Assembly: GCF_019693445.1 (NCBI RefSeq)
Contig: NZ_JAHRBL010000019.1
Coordinates: 1 to 62,923, forward strand
Reading direction: 5' to 3'
Source of the DNA: Deinococcus aquaedulcis
GTDB lineage: Bacteria; Deinococcota; Deinococci; Deinococcales; Deinococcaceae
Length of the DNA: 62,923 nt
The notes below the pieces were generated by a model. The model was not told where the DNA came from, did not search any database, and saw only the letters and a program-made list of their open reading frames with translations. The translations under genes and the position numbers were made by a program. Below are positions 1 to 8,142 of this stretch, piece after piece; within the stretch, counting starts at the first letter, position 1; each line of letters opens with the position of its first letter.

Positions 1-79
1 CGTGCCCCCGCTTCGGGTTCTTCGGCAGCAGCGGCGACAGTATGGCCCACTGCTGCTCCGTCAAATCCGTCCGTCCCAT
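1..79 (-). CDS. IS5-family transposase, N-terminal fragment (cut by window edge)
   Basis: The reverse strand from 79 encodes [20 protein letters not shown] followed by NPKRGH, then leaves the window. The pattern of T-D-L-T, E-Q-W and I-x-P-L-L-P is the start of IS5-group (IS427/IS1031 type) DDE transposases, which cut and rejoin DNA at the element's inverted repeats. Only 26 residues are present, so the catalytic DDE core cannot be checked and the subgroup is tentative. Because the start of the transposase faces the end of the GH3 gene, the insertion is what ended that gene. Confidence 0.8.
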   Translation of the reverse strand, partial: MGRTDLTEQQWAILSPLLPKNPKRGH

Positions 80-114
80 GCCGTTATCCTGCCAAATTCA
101 GCCAGACAGACCCT
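1..114 (-). mobile_element. End of an IS5-family insertion sequence
   Basis: The left edge holds the beginning of an insertion sequence read on the minus strand. A leader of about 35 nt precedes a transposase start, and the GH3 reading frame next to it stops inside that leader. The leader begins, on the minus strand, GGTCTGTCTGGCTGAATTTG, which is probably the terminal inverted repeat, next to a CTAG tetranucleotide. The other IS end lies outside the window, so the target duplication cannot be seen and the boundary is good only to a few bases. Confidence 0.75.
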
Positions 115-1220
115 AGCCCTGTGGTGACCGCTTCCTTCAGGGCCCCCTGATACGCCTCGACCGTATTGGGCACCATATACACGTCCAGCCCGGCGTTGAC
201 GCTGGCGGCGGTGGCCCGCAGCAGGTCCGCGTGGGTGCGGTAGGTGCCCACCAGCCGGTCGATGTCGTTCCAGTCGCTCACCAGGAGCCCGCCAAAGCCC
301 AGTTCGCCGCGCAGCACGCCGGTCAGCAGGGCGGCGGAGGCGTGCGCCGGCACCCCGTTCACGCTGCCACTGTTGGCCATCACGCTCAGGGCCCCGGCGC
401 GAATGCCGGCCTGAAAGGGGGGCAGCACCGTTTCGTGCAGGGTGCGGGGGCTGAGCTCCGCGTTGCCCCGGTCCAGGCCCAGTGTGCCCAAGCCGTAGCC
501 AGCGAAGTGCTTCAGGGTGGCGGCCACCCCCTCGTCCTGCAGGCCTGTCACCGCCGCCGCCACATGGTCGGCCACCAGCCACGGCGCCTCGCCAAAAGTT
601 TCATAGAAGCGGCCCCAGCGGGGATCGCGCCCCACATCGGCCACCGGGGCAAAGGTCCAGGCGGCGTTCAGGGCGCGCAGGTCGCGGGCGGTGGCGCGGG
701 CGGTTTCTTCGGTCAGGACCGGGCTGAAGGTTGCCCCCAGGCCAATGTTGTGCGGAAACAGCGTGGCGGCGGGGACGTTGTTGACTCCGTGGACCGCGTC
801 GGTCCCGAACACCGCCGGGATGTTCCGGGGCCCGGCCGCCCGGCCCACTGCGTCCAGCGCCCCCAGAAAGTCCGCCCAGCCGCGCGGCGTGTTGGGCTGC
901 GGGGTGTCGCCGCCCCCGTTGAGCACGCTGCCCGGCTTCAGGGCCCCAAAGGTCTGGGCCGCAGTGGCCGCCAGGGGCCCGCTGCGGCCCCCCTCGGTGA
1001 AGCGGAACACATGCGCCATCGTCACCTGACCGATTTTCTCGTCCAGGCTCAGCCCGGCCAGCAGGGTGCGCGCCCGGGCCTCGGCCGCCGCTGGGTCCAG
1101 CCACGCCGCCGGGGCCATGCCCGCCGCCGAACCCAGGCTGGCGCTCAGCAGCGCCAGGGCCAGCCCGCGTTTCACCCCGCGCGGGTGGAACCGTGGCCCC
1201 AAGGGTTCAAGCCGCGCCAT
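84..1220 (-). pseudogene. GH3 beta-glucosidase, truncated by the insertion sequence
   Basis: The likely start is ATG at 1220 (MARLEPLGPRF), giving a hydrophobic signal segment around LALALLSASLGSAAG. The GH3 TIM-barrel domain follows, with the K-H-F-A-G-Y substrate loop and the nucleophile motif LLVSDWND. Secreted GH3 enzymes usually run past 600 residues because an alpha/beta sandwich domain supplies part of the active site. Here the frame ends after about 378 residues, and the last eight (SVWLNLAG) are encoded by the IS leader. The enzyme would have hydrolysed terminal beta-glucosides outside the cytoplasm. It follows the GH1 gene closely and ends the sugar operon. It is probably non-functional unless the barrel domain alone works. 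Confidence 0.85.
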
Positions 1221-1291
1221 GTACGAAGACGAGGGTGGCGTGACCCAGCCGGGCCTGTTCCGGCGGGTGGGCGCGGGAGACGGCCGCCCGC

Positions 1292-2668
1292 TCATACCGG
1301 CACGGTCTCCCGCGCCCGGGCCAGGAAATCGCGGTACCAGCGCCCGGACTGCTTCAGGGTGCGCGCCTGGGTGTCAAAGTCCACATGCACGATGCCAAAG
1401 CGTTTGTCGTAGCCTTCGGCCCACTCGAAGTTGTCCATCAGTGACCACGCGAAGTAGCCGCGCACCTTCGCGCCCTGGGTCATGGCCGCCTGCATGGCGG
1501 CCAGGTGCGCTTCCAGGTACCGCGTGCGTTCGCCGTCGTGCACAGTGCCGTCCTCGCTGACGGTGTCGGGGTAGGTGGAGCCGTTTTCGGTGATGTAGAT
1601 GGCGCCGGGCGCGTAGTCCCGCTGCAGGCGCACCAGCAGGTCGGTCAGGCTGTCCGGGGCCACCTCCCAGTCAAAGCCGGTGTAGGCGCTGCCTTCCGGG
1701 CGAATCTGGCGGGCGTGCAGCCAGCCCTCGCCGGGGGCGTCCTGCATGACGGCGCGGGAATACATGTTCACGCCCAGAAAGTCAGTGGGCGCGGCGATCT
1801 GGTCCTCGTCGCCGGGCCGCACCAGCCCGCGCGCCTGGGGACTGGCCTCGCCCAGCAACTGAACCATGTCCTGCGGGTAGCCGCGCCCGTACAGTGGGTC
1901 CAGATACCAGCGGTTCTGAAAGCCGTCGCCCCGCCGGGCCGCCGCGTGGTCGGCGGCGCTGTCACTGGCGGGGTAGGTGTGGTGCAGGTTCAGGGTGATG
2001 CCCACCTGGGCGCCCGGCGCGGCCTCGCGGATGACTGGCACCGCCAGCCCGTGGGCCAGCAGCAGGTGGTGTGAGGCGGCAAAGCTGTCGGCCAGATCAC
2101 TGGCCCCCGGCGCGTGAACCCCGTTGCCGTAGCCCAGGTACGCCGAGCACCACGGCTCGTTCAGGGTGATGAAGTGCCGCACCCGGTCCCCCAGCGCGCC
2201 CGCCACCACGCCCGCGTACTCGGCAAAGGCCTCGGCCGCGCCGCGCACCCGCCAGCCGCCCTCGTCCTCCAGGGTCTGCGGCAGGTCCCAGTGGTACAGC
2301 GTGGCCCAGGGGACAATGCCCCGGGCCAGCAGGCCGTCCACCAGCCGGTCGTAAAAGTCCAGCCCGGCCCGGTTCACGGCGCCGCGCCCCTGGGGCAGGA
2401 CGCGCGGCCACGCCACGCTGAAGCGGTAGGCATTGACCCCCAGCCCCTGGATCAGGTCCAGGTCTTCAGGCAGGCGGTGGTAATGGTCGCAGGCCACGTC
2501 GCCGGTGTCGCCGCCGCGCACCTTGCCCGGGGCGGCGCAAAAGGTGTCCCAGATGCTGGGGCCCCGGCCGTCCTCATGGGCAGCGCCCTCGATCTGGTAG
2601 GCACTGGTGGCCACGCCCCAGGTAAAACGGGCCGGAAAACGCGCAGGGTCAGGGGTGTGATTGCTCAT
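1292..2668 (-). CDS. GH1 beta-glucosidase
   Basis: This is a cytoplasmic family 1 glycoside hydrolase of 458 residues, the normal family length. It should cleave beta-linked disaccharides or aryl glucosides brought in by the adjacent ABC transporter. The retaining catalytic pair is visible: acid/base Glu in TLNEPW near residue 169 and nucleophile Glu in ITENGS near 358. The N-terminal F-x-W-G-x-A-T-S-A-Y-Q-I-E-G signature is also present. ATG at 2668 was chosen because GGAG lies just upstream and the homologous region begins there; the open frame extends further without similarity. The substrate (cellobiose, gentiobiose or other) is not determined by sequence. Confidence 0.95.
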   Translation of the reverse strand: MSNHTPDPARFPARFTWGVATSAYQIEGAAHEDGRGPSIWDTFCAAPGKVRGGDTGDVACDHYHRLPEDLDLIQGLGVNAYRFSVAWPRVLPQGRGAVNRAGLDFYDRLVDGLLARGIVPWATLYHWDLPQTLEDEGGWRVRGAAEAFAEYAGVVAGALGDRVRHFITLNEPWCSAYLGYGNGVHAPGASDLADSFAASHHLLLAHGLAVPVIREAAPGAQVGITLNLHHTYPASDSAADHAAARRGDGFQNRWYLDPLYGRGYPQDMVQLLGEASPQARGLVRPGDEDQIAAPTDFLGVNMYSRAVMQDAPGEGWLHARQIRPEGSAYTGFDWEVAPDSLTDLLVRLQRDYAPGAIYITENGSTYPDTVSEDGTVHDGERTRYLEAHLAAMQAAMTQGAKVRGYFAWSLMDNFEWAEGYDKRFGIVHVDFDTQARTLKQSGRWYRDFLARARETVPV

Positions 2669-2707
2669 GCAAAAACTCCGTGGAAACAGGCAGGAAAGAA
2701 GGTCGAA

Positions 2708-2742
2708 CACAGCGGGCGAAGGGCTGGATGGGGCCCGCTGTG
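2708..2742. other. 10-bp stem-loop before the GH1 gene
   Basis: CACAGCGGGC at 2708-2717 pairs perfectly with 2733-2742, leaving a 15-nt loop. It lies in the 244-nt gap between the permease gene and the GH1 gene, on the transcribed side of the operon. No T-tract follows, so a processing or mRNA-stability element fits better than a terminator. Confidence 0.5.
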
Positions 2743-2854
2743 GGCAGAAGAGGAGCTGACCAGAAATGAGGAACGGGGCAGAGGAGGGAAGAGGCCGGGC
2801 GGTGAAGGCTGATCCGGTCACCTCCAAAAACGATTCAGTTGGGGGGCCACAGAG

Positions 2855-2887
2855 AGGCGGGTGCACAAGGCGGCGCCTCACCCGCCT
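2855..2887 (-). terminator. Stem-loop after the permease gene (possible attenuator)
   Basis: AGGCGGGTG at 2855-2863 pairs with 2879-2887, 25 nt beyond the stop codon of the MalG-like gene. There is no uridine run, so termination may be partial. Together with the stem at 2708-2742 it separates transporter genes from enzyme genes. Confidence 0.4.
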
Positions 2888-2912
2888 GCTGGGGGCCAGA
2901 TGCGGGGGCGCC

Positions 2913-3809
2913 TCAGTCCTTGACCGCCCCGCTGGTCAGGCCGCTGATGACTTGACGGCTGGCGAAGAGAAACACGATCACCAGCGGAATCACGGTGATC
3001 ACGACCAGCATCATGATCGCGCCCCAGTCCACGTTGGCGTTGGTGGCGCCGCCGCCCAGCCGGCGCAGGCTCAGGGGCAGGGTCATGGTGTCGGGCTCGC
3101 TGAGTTTCATGATCAGTGCGCCCTTGAAGTTGTTCCAGGCGCCCACGAACGTCACCACGCCCAGCGTGGCCAGAATGGGCCGGATCAGGGGCAGCACCAC
3201 CCGGCGGTAGATGCCAAATTCCGTGGCGCCGTCGATGCGCGCGGCTTCAATGAGTTCGCGCGGCAGGGCCGAGGCGATGTACTGGCGCATCAGGAAGATG
3301 CCAAAGGCGTTGGCCATGCCCGGCACCCACAGGGCGCGCGGCTCCCCCACCCAGCCCAGCACGTTGTTCATCACCAGGAAGCTGGGAATGTCCATCACCA
3401 GCGGCGGAATGAGCATGGTGGCCAGGATGAAGGCGAACAGCGCCCGCTGGCCCCGGAAGTTGTACATGGCAAAGGCGTAGCCGGCCAGCGAGCAGAAAAA
3501 CAGGGTGGTGGCGGTGGCGACCAGCGCGAGGTACAGCGAGTTCCAGAAGTGGCGCAGCGCCTTGCCGTCTGTGACCTGCAGCAGGCCGCGCAGGTTGTCG
3601 TCGAAGGCTGAGCCAAACCACAGGTGCGGCGGAAAGGCGAACACTTCGGCGCTGGGCTGCGAGGCCCACACGAACATCAGGTAAAAGGGCACCACCGACA
3701 CGAAACACACCAGCCCCATCAGCAGCCACAGGGGCAGGCGGCGCCAGCCCCGCAGCGGGCGCTTGGGGCGGGCCACAGCAGGCGCCGCGCGAACCGGGGT
3801 ACTGGTCAC
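2913..3809 (-). CDS. Sugar ABC transporter permease, MalG type
   Basis: This 298-residue inner-membrane protein of the CUT1 carbohydrate uptake family has about six hydrophobic helices. It carries the cytoplasmic EAA loop (EAARIDGATEFGIYRRVVLP near residue 200) that docks the ATPase. It pairs with the MalF-like permease and the binding protein upstream. The start is GTG at 3809, preceded by GGAGG and overlapping the upstream stop as GTGA, which implies translational coupling. No ATPase gene is nearby, so the transporter probably shares an MsmK/MalK-type ATPase encoded elsewhere, as is common for CUT1 systems. Confidence 0.93.
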   Translation of the reverse strand: MTSTPVRAAPAVARPKRPLRGWRRLPLWLLMGLVCFVSVVPFYLMFVWASQPSAEVFAFPPHLWFGSAFDDNLRGLLQVTDGKALRHFWNSLYLALVATATTLFFCSLAGYAFAMYNFRGQRALFAFILATMLIPPLVMDIPSFLVMNNVLGWVGEPRALWVPGMANAFGIFLMRQYIASALPRELIEAARIDGATEFGIYRRVVLPLIRPILATLGVVTFVGAWNNFKGALIMKLSEPDTMTLPLSLRRLGGGATNANVDWGAIMMLVVITVIPLVIVFLFASRQVISGLTSGAVKD

Positions 3810-4738
3810 CGCTCACCTCCACGTGAAAACAGGACGTTGTTCACCATGCTCAGGGCAAAAATCGCCAGGAACAGCAGCCAGCTCATGGCCGAGGCGTACC
3901 CCATATCCAGGTCGCGGAAGGCGGTATTAAAGATGTGCATGGCGGTGGTCAGCCCTGCGCCGCCGCTGCCCCCGCCGTCATTGAGCAGCATGAAGGGTTC
4001 CTCGAACAGCTGCATGTTGCCCACAATCGTCAGGGTGAAGGCGTAGAACATCATGGGCCGGAGCAGCGGCAGCGTGATGTACCAGAATTGCTGCCATTTC
4101 CCCGCGCCGTCCACGGTGGCGGCCTCGTACACGTCCTCGCTGATGGCCTGCAGCCCCGAGAGGTACAGCACCACGTTCCAGCCCAGGTAGCGCCAGAACA
4201 CCACCGCTGCCACCGAATACGGCACCATCCCAGGGTCGCCCAGCCAGCGCACCGGGTCCAGGCCCACCAGACCGCGCACGTAATTCAGCAGCCCCAGCCG
4301 CTCGGAGTACAGCGTGGCGAACACAATGGCAATCGCCACGGCGTTGGTGATGTACGGCAGAAACAGCACCGTGCTCAGGGTGCTCTGGTAGCGGCGCAGG
4401 CTCTGGTGAATCAGGAAGGCCAGCGGCAGCGCCACCAGATGCTGCGGCACCCCCGCCAGCAGGCCAATCCACACCGTGTTCTTCAGCGTGGTCCAGAACT
4501 GGTCCTGCCGGTCCAGGGCCAGCGCGAAGTTCTCGAAGCCCACGAACTTCCAGTTGCCCAGACCGTCCAAGGGGCTCCAGAGGTGAAAGGCCAGGAACAG
4601 GCTGAACAGCAGCGGAAACAGCCCGAACACCAGAAACAGAAGAAAAAACGGGCTGACAAACACGTACGGCGCGAAACGCTGCTGCAGACGCGCGTAGCTC
4701 AGCCGGGCGCGGGCGGGGGCGGGCAGGCGGTGTGACAT
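3806..4738 (-). CDS. Sugar ABC transporter permease, MalF type
   Basis: This 310-residue membrane protein is the larger-type CUT1 permease. It has a hydrophobic first helix (FAPYVFVSPFFLLFLVFGLF), five further helices and the EAA loop (YEAATVDGAGKWQQFWYITL). It forms the channel with the MalG-like protein encoded next. ATG at 4738 has AAGGA eight bases upstream, a better start than the in-frame ATG 33 nt earlier. The operon order of binding protein, MalF and MalG is the standard one. Confidence 0.93.
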   Translation of the reverse strand: MSHRLPAPARARLSYARLQQRFAPYVFVSPFFLLFLVFGLFPLLFSLFLAFHLWSPLDGLGNWKFVGFENFALALDRQDQFWTTLKNTVWIGLLAGVPQHLVALPLAFLIHQSLRRYQSTLSTVLFLPYITNAVAIAIVFATLYSERLGLLNYVRGLVGLDPVRWLGDPGMVPYSVAAVVFWRYLGWNVVLYLSGLQAISEDVYEAATVDGAGKWQQFWYITLPLLRPMMFYAFTLTIVGNMQLFEEPFMLLNDGGGSGGAGLTTAMHIFNTAFRDLDMGYASAMSWLLFLAIFALSMVNNVLFSRGGER

Positions 4739-4831
4739 GGCGGTCCTTGGAAGGGGAGGGGGGGCCGGCAAGGGCGCGCGCCAGTGACTTACACGCGCGC
4801 CTGCTGGCCAGGAAGAGGGGCGGGGGGGTGC

Positions 4832-6079
4832 TTACCGGGCGCGGCGCAGAATCTGGGCGCGGGCGTCAGACAGGGCCTGCTTGATGTCCTTGCCCTTTTC
4901 CAGCACGTTGGTCAGCTCGGTCTGCACGATCTGGTCGGCCACCGAGTCGTACTTGTTCACGTCAATGGGCTGGGTCTTGGCGGCGGCGTCGCGCCACAGC
5001 ACGCGCGCTTTCTGGCCGCCCAGGAAGTCCACGGGGTCACTGAAGACCTTGTTCTTCTGCGCCGCGACCAGGGCCGGGAAGGCGCCGTTATCCTCAAAGG
5101 CGGCAATCTGCGAGCTCTGGTTCAGGGTCATGAACTTGATGAACTCCCAGGCCCACTGCTTGTTCTTGGCCTTGCTGGGAATGCCGTAGAAGGTGCCGCC
5201 CCACGAGGCAAAGGAGCGCTCCGGGAGGTTCTGCACGCGCCACAGGCCCTTGGTTTCGGGGGCCATCCAGTTCTGCAGGGCGCCCTGCAGCCACGCGCCG
5301 GAAAACTGCGTGGCGACCGTGCCCTTTTTAAAGGCGTCGTACCACTCGTTGGTCCACTCGCCCACCTTGGCGTCCAGGCCCGCGTCGCGGATCTGCTTGC
5401 TGAGGGTAAAGGCGCGCACGAAGCGGGCGTTGTCCGGGCCCACCAGCAGGTTGTTGCTCTTGTCGAAGTAAATGCCCTCGCCGCTTTTCAGGTTCGTGCG
5501 GATGATGATCCCGTACACCGAGGCCGCCGTGTTCACCAGGTAGGCGCCGGTCTTGGCCTTGATGGTCTTGCCGGCCGCAATGTAGGACTCCCAGGAGCGC
5601 TGCATGTTCACCGGGTTCACGCCGGCCTTGTCCAGCACGTCCTTGCGGTAGAAAAAGGTGCCGGGGCCGATGTCGGTGGGCATGGCGATAAAGCGCCCGT
5701 CGCTGCTGGTGGCCTGCGCAATCGTAAAGGGGGTGAACAGCTTCTTGGAGGCGGCGGCGCTGTAGGGCGCCTTGTTCAGGTCTTCCAGGCCCTGCCCCTC
5801 GGCAAATTTGGCCACGTAGCCCACTTCAATGGCCATCACGTCGGGCAGGCCCTGCCCGGTGGCCAGTGCGGTGGTCATGGCGTTGTGGTGGTCGGCGTAC
5901 TGCTGCGCCTGCATGTTGATCGTGACGTTGGGGTATTTCTTCTGCCACGCGGGCAAGATCGCCTTGATCGAGCTGTCCAGGCTGGGAAAGACCGCCACGG
6001 TCAGGGTCACCTTTTCCTGGGCGTGGGCCTGCCCCAGCAGCAGGGCGGCGGCAAGAACGGACACGAGACCTTTGTTCAT
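4832..6079 (-). CDS. Sugar ABC transporter substrate-binding protein
   Basis: This is a 415-residue exported protein of the extracellular solute-binding family 1. A signal peptide with probable cleavage after AHA (residue 20) precedes the mature domain. Typical family segments include the opening V-T-L-T-V-A-V-F-P stretch, ATGQGLPDVMAIEVGYVAKF, and WEFIKFMTLNQ near the C-terminal half. It captures a sugar, plausibly an oligosaccharide, and delivers it to the permease pair. It is the first gene of the operon, with GGAGG before the ATG. The LacI-type operator 20 nt upstream should make it sugar-inducible. Confidence 0.93.
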   Translation of the reverse strand: MNKGLVSVLAAALLLGQAHAQEKVTLTVAVFPSLDSSIKAILPAWQKKYPNVTINMQAQQYADHHNAMTTALATGQGLPDVMAIEVGYVAKFAEGQGLEDLNKAPYSAAASKKLFTPFTIAQATSSDGRFIAMPTDIGPGTFFYRKDVLDKAGVNPVNMQRSWESYIAAGKTIKAKTGAYLVNTAASVYGIIIRTNLKSGEGIYFDKSNNLLVGPDNARFVRAFTLSKQIRDAGLDAKVGEWTNEWYDAFKKGTVATQFSGAWLQGALQNWMAPETKGLWRVQNLPERSFASWGGTFYGIPSKAKNKQWAWEFIKFMTLNQSSQIAAFEDNGAFPALVAAQKNKVFSDPVDFLGGQKARVLWRDAAAKTQPIDVNKYDSVADQIVQTELTNVLEKGKDIKQALSDARAQILRRAR

Positions 6080-6098
6080 AGAAACCTCCAGAAGGTTA

Positions 6099-6112
6099 TG
6101 AAAGCGCTTTCA
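6099..6112. promoter_or_regulatory. LacI-family operator before the sugar operon
   Basis: TGAAAGCGCTTTCA is a perfect 14-bp palindrome with the central CG typical of LacI/GalR operators. It ends 20 nt before the binding-protein start, where it would overlap the core promoter and block transcription. The adjacent LacI-family gene is the obvious ligand-responsive repressor. Confidence 0.88.
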
Positions 6113-6180
6113 GATTGGAGCGAAAGAAGGGGCCATCTGGGCCCGGTGCGGGGCAGGGAAGGGCTAACCAGCAGGGCCTG

Positions 6181-7191
6181 TCATGGTCGGCTCCGGGGCG
6201 GGGCGGTGGATTCGCGGATCACCAGTTCAGGGGTAAACACGTGCCGCTGCGCGGGCTGGCCGCCCAGCAGCTTCAGGGCTTCCTGCGCGGCGCTCACGCC
6301 AATGTCGTAAATGGCCTGGCGCACGGTGGTCAGGGGCGGGGTCATCAGGCGCGAGGTCACCACGTCGTCAAAGCCGGTCAAGGAAACGTCGTCCGGCACC
6401 CGCAGTCCGGCGCGGTACAGGGTCAGGCGCGCGCCCAGGGCCATCTGGTCGTTGGCGCACACCAGGGCCGTGAAGGGCCGCCCGGTGTCCAGCAGGCGCT
6501 GCGCGGCCTGTTGCCCGCCGTCTTCGAGGTACTGCCCCACCTGAATCAGGTCGGGGTGGATGCTCAGCCCGGCGTCCTGCAGGCAGCCCAGAAAGGCGTT
6601 CTTACGCTCCACGGCGTCGCTCTGGCGCTCGGCGCCGCTGATGTACGCGAACTCGCGGTGGCCCAGGTCCAGCAGGTGCCCGGCGATCAGGCGCATACCC
6701 AGGGCGTTGTCCATCACGATGCAGCTGTCGGACAGCCCCTGCACCTCGCGCCCCACGGCGATCATGGGCACGCGCTGGGCCAGGGGGCGCAGCACCTCGT
6801 CGTCCAGAATGCCGCCCAGCAGAATCACGGCGTCCACCCGGCGGGCCAGCAGCACGTTCAGGGCTTCCTGCTCGCGCTCGGTGCGCCACTGCCCGCTGAT
6901 CACGATGGGGTGGTAGGGCGTGTCGTTCAGCGCCGCTTCGATGCCGGTCAGGGCCTCGCCGTAAAAGGTGGAGTGCAGGCTGGGCGTCACCACGCCGATG
7001 CTCAGGCTGCGCCCGCCCGCCAGCGCCTGCGCCTGGGGATTGGGCCGGAAATTCAGCCGCGCGATCACCGCTTCCACCCGCACCCGTTTGTCCGGCGCCA
7101 CGTTGGCGGTGCCGTTCAGAATGCGTGACACCGTGCTGGGCGAAACGCCCGCTTCACGCGCCACTTGGGCCAGGGTGACTGGTTCGAGCAC
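6181..7191 (-). CDS. LacI-family transcriptional repressor of the sugar operon
   Basis: This 336-residue regulator has an N-terminal helix-turn-helix (TLAQVAREAGVSPSTVSRIL, residues 6-25) and hinge segment NFRPNPQAQALAGG. A periplasmic-binding-protein-like effector domain follows, ending with LVIRES, as in GalR/LacI proteins. It should bind the TGAAAGCG-type operators at 6099 and 7271 and release them when sugar is present. It starts at GTG 7191 with GGAG about ten bases upstream. It is co-oriented with the transporter genes, but an operator lies between them and another lies upstream, so autoregulation is likely. Confidence 0.93.
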   Translation of the reverse strand: MLEPVTLAQVAREAGVSPSTVSRILNGTANVAPDKRVRVEAVIARLNFRPNPQAQALAGGRSLSIGVVTPSLHSTFYGEALTGIEAALNDTPYHPIVISGQWRTEREQEALNVLLARRVDAVILLGGILDDEVLRPLAQRVPMIAVGREVQGLSDSCIVMDNALGMRLIAGHLLDLGHREFAYISGAERQSDAVERKNAFLGCLQDAGLSIHPDLIQVGQYLEDGGQQAAQRLLDTGRPFTALVCANDQMALGARLTLYRAGLRVPDDVSLTGFDDVVTSRLMTPPLTTVRQAIYDIGVSAAQEALKLLGGQPAQRHVFTPELVIRESTAPPRSRP

Positions 7192-7270
7192 AGGCAGACA
7201 GCTCCTTAGGCGCGCAGACGCGGCCGTCTGCGAAAGAGGACTTGAGAGGTAAGGGCAGCGTAGTCCTCTT

Positions 7271-7284
7271 TGAAAGCGCTGTCA
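7271..7284. promoter_or_regulatory. LacI-family operator before the repressor gene
   Basis: TGAAAGCGCTGTCA matches the operator at 6099-6112 in 13 of 14 positions and lies about 80 nt before the repressor start. Its placement predicts negative autoregulation. A short hairpin (GCAGACG CGGC CGTCTGC) sits between it and the gene. Confidence 0.78.
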
Positions 7285-7572
7285 AGACGGTGGAGCGGCG
7301 GCTTTTGGGCTGGGTCAGACAAGGGGGGTTGGGCCGTACATGAAGGAGAGCAGGGGTGGGATGGGGGCTTAGACGGGACTCAATGGAGTCCGGGCCGCCC
7401 GGTGGCCCCCTCACCCTTCCGCCGCTCCGCTCCTCCCTCCCTCTCCCACCAGGGGAGAGGGGAACATGGGGAAAGCAAGTCCTTTTTAGCCCGTCTCAGC
7501 TGGCCACCCCGCACCCGTCTCCTTCCCCTTGGCTGCCTCGACACCCCGCCCCATTCCTTCCTTCCCACGCCG

Positions 7573-7578
7573 TACAGT
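7573..7578 (+). promoter_or_regulatory. -10 hexamer of a leaderless promoter (acetyltransferase)
   Basis: TACAGT lies exactly 6 nt before the ATG at 7585, so transcription should begin at or beside the start codon. No ribosome-binding site is present. Confidence 0.7.
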
Positions 7579-7584
7579 CGCCCT

Positions 7585-8142
7585 ATGCACCACGATCTGA
7601 CGATCTCGGATGGCCCGTACACCCTGCGCCCGCTGCGGGAGGCCGACAGCGCGCCGCTGCTGGCCCTGGCGCAGGCCAGCGCCCAGGAATACGCGCAGAT
7701 GGTCACGCCGCCTACCCTGGGGCGCTACTACGCGGCGGCGCTGCAGGCCGTGGACCAGCAGCCCTTCGTAGCGCTGGTGAACGGCGAGTATGCCGGGGCC
7801 ACCCGCTACATGGAGATGCGCCCCCAGCAAAAGCGCCTGGAAATCGGCAGCACGTGGCTGGCCCCGGCCCACATGCGCACGCCCGCCAACCGCACCTTCA
7901 AGCGCCTGCTGCTCGCCCACGCTTTCGAGGAACTGGGCATGCTGCGCGTGGAGATCAAGACAGACATTCTGAACACCCGCTCGCAGCGGGCCATTGAGGC
8001 GCTGGGGGCAGTGCGCGAGGGCGTGCTGCGCCAGCACATGCCGCGCCAGGACGGCACCCAGCGCGACACAGTGATGTATTCCATTGTGGCAGCCGAATGG
8101 CCGGCGATCAGGGCGCGGCTGGAGGGGTCGGCACGCAGGTAA
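7585..8142 (+). CDS. GNAT-family N-acetyltransferase
   Basis: This 185-residue cytoplasmic protein resembles RimJ/RimL-like acetyltransferases. It has the opening L-T-I-S-D-G-P-Y-T-L-R-P-L pattern, a substrate-side strand L-E-I-G-S-T-W-L, and C-terminal blocks FEELGMLRVEIKTDILNTRS and RAIEALGAVREGVLR, which in this family form the acetyl-CoA pocket. It would transfer an acetyl group from acetyl-CoA to a protein N-terminus or small molecule; the acceptor cannot be inferred. The start at 7585 is supported by a leaderless -10. Its 3' end overlaps the convergent usher gene by 35 nt. Confidence 0.9.
   Translation: MHHDLTISDGPYTLRPLREADSAPLLALAQASAQEYAQMVTPPTLGRYYAAALQAVDQQPFVALVNGEYAGATRYMEMRPQQKRLEIGSTWLAPAHMRTPANRTFKRLLLAHAFEELGMLRVEIKTDILNTRSQRAIEALGAVREGVLRQHMPRQDGTQRDTVMYSIVAAEWPAIRARLEGSARR

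Larger units (their letters stand above)
7192..7584. repeat. Intergenic region with a REP-like palindromic repeat
   Basis: No gene was found in this 393-nt gap. It holds the repressor operator and, at about 7408-7462, a GC-rich repeat. The repeat combines a CCCTCACCC box with a hairpin (CCCTCTCCC at 7439-7447 against 7453-7461, loop ACCAG). The same two-part arrangement recurs in opposite orientation near 24698-24760, which suggests a dispersed small non-coding repeat of the kind known in Deinococcus. Confidence 0.55.

Noticed and set aside
231..1412. Long plus-strand open frame opposite the glucosidase
   Set aside because: It is antisense to two genes with clear catalytic motifs. High GC makes stop codons rare on the other strand; the translation is low-complexity with no domain.
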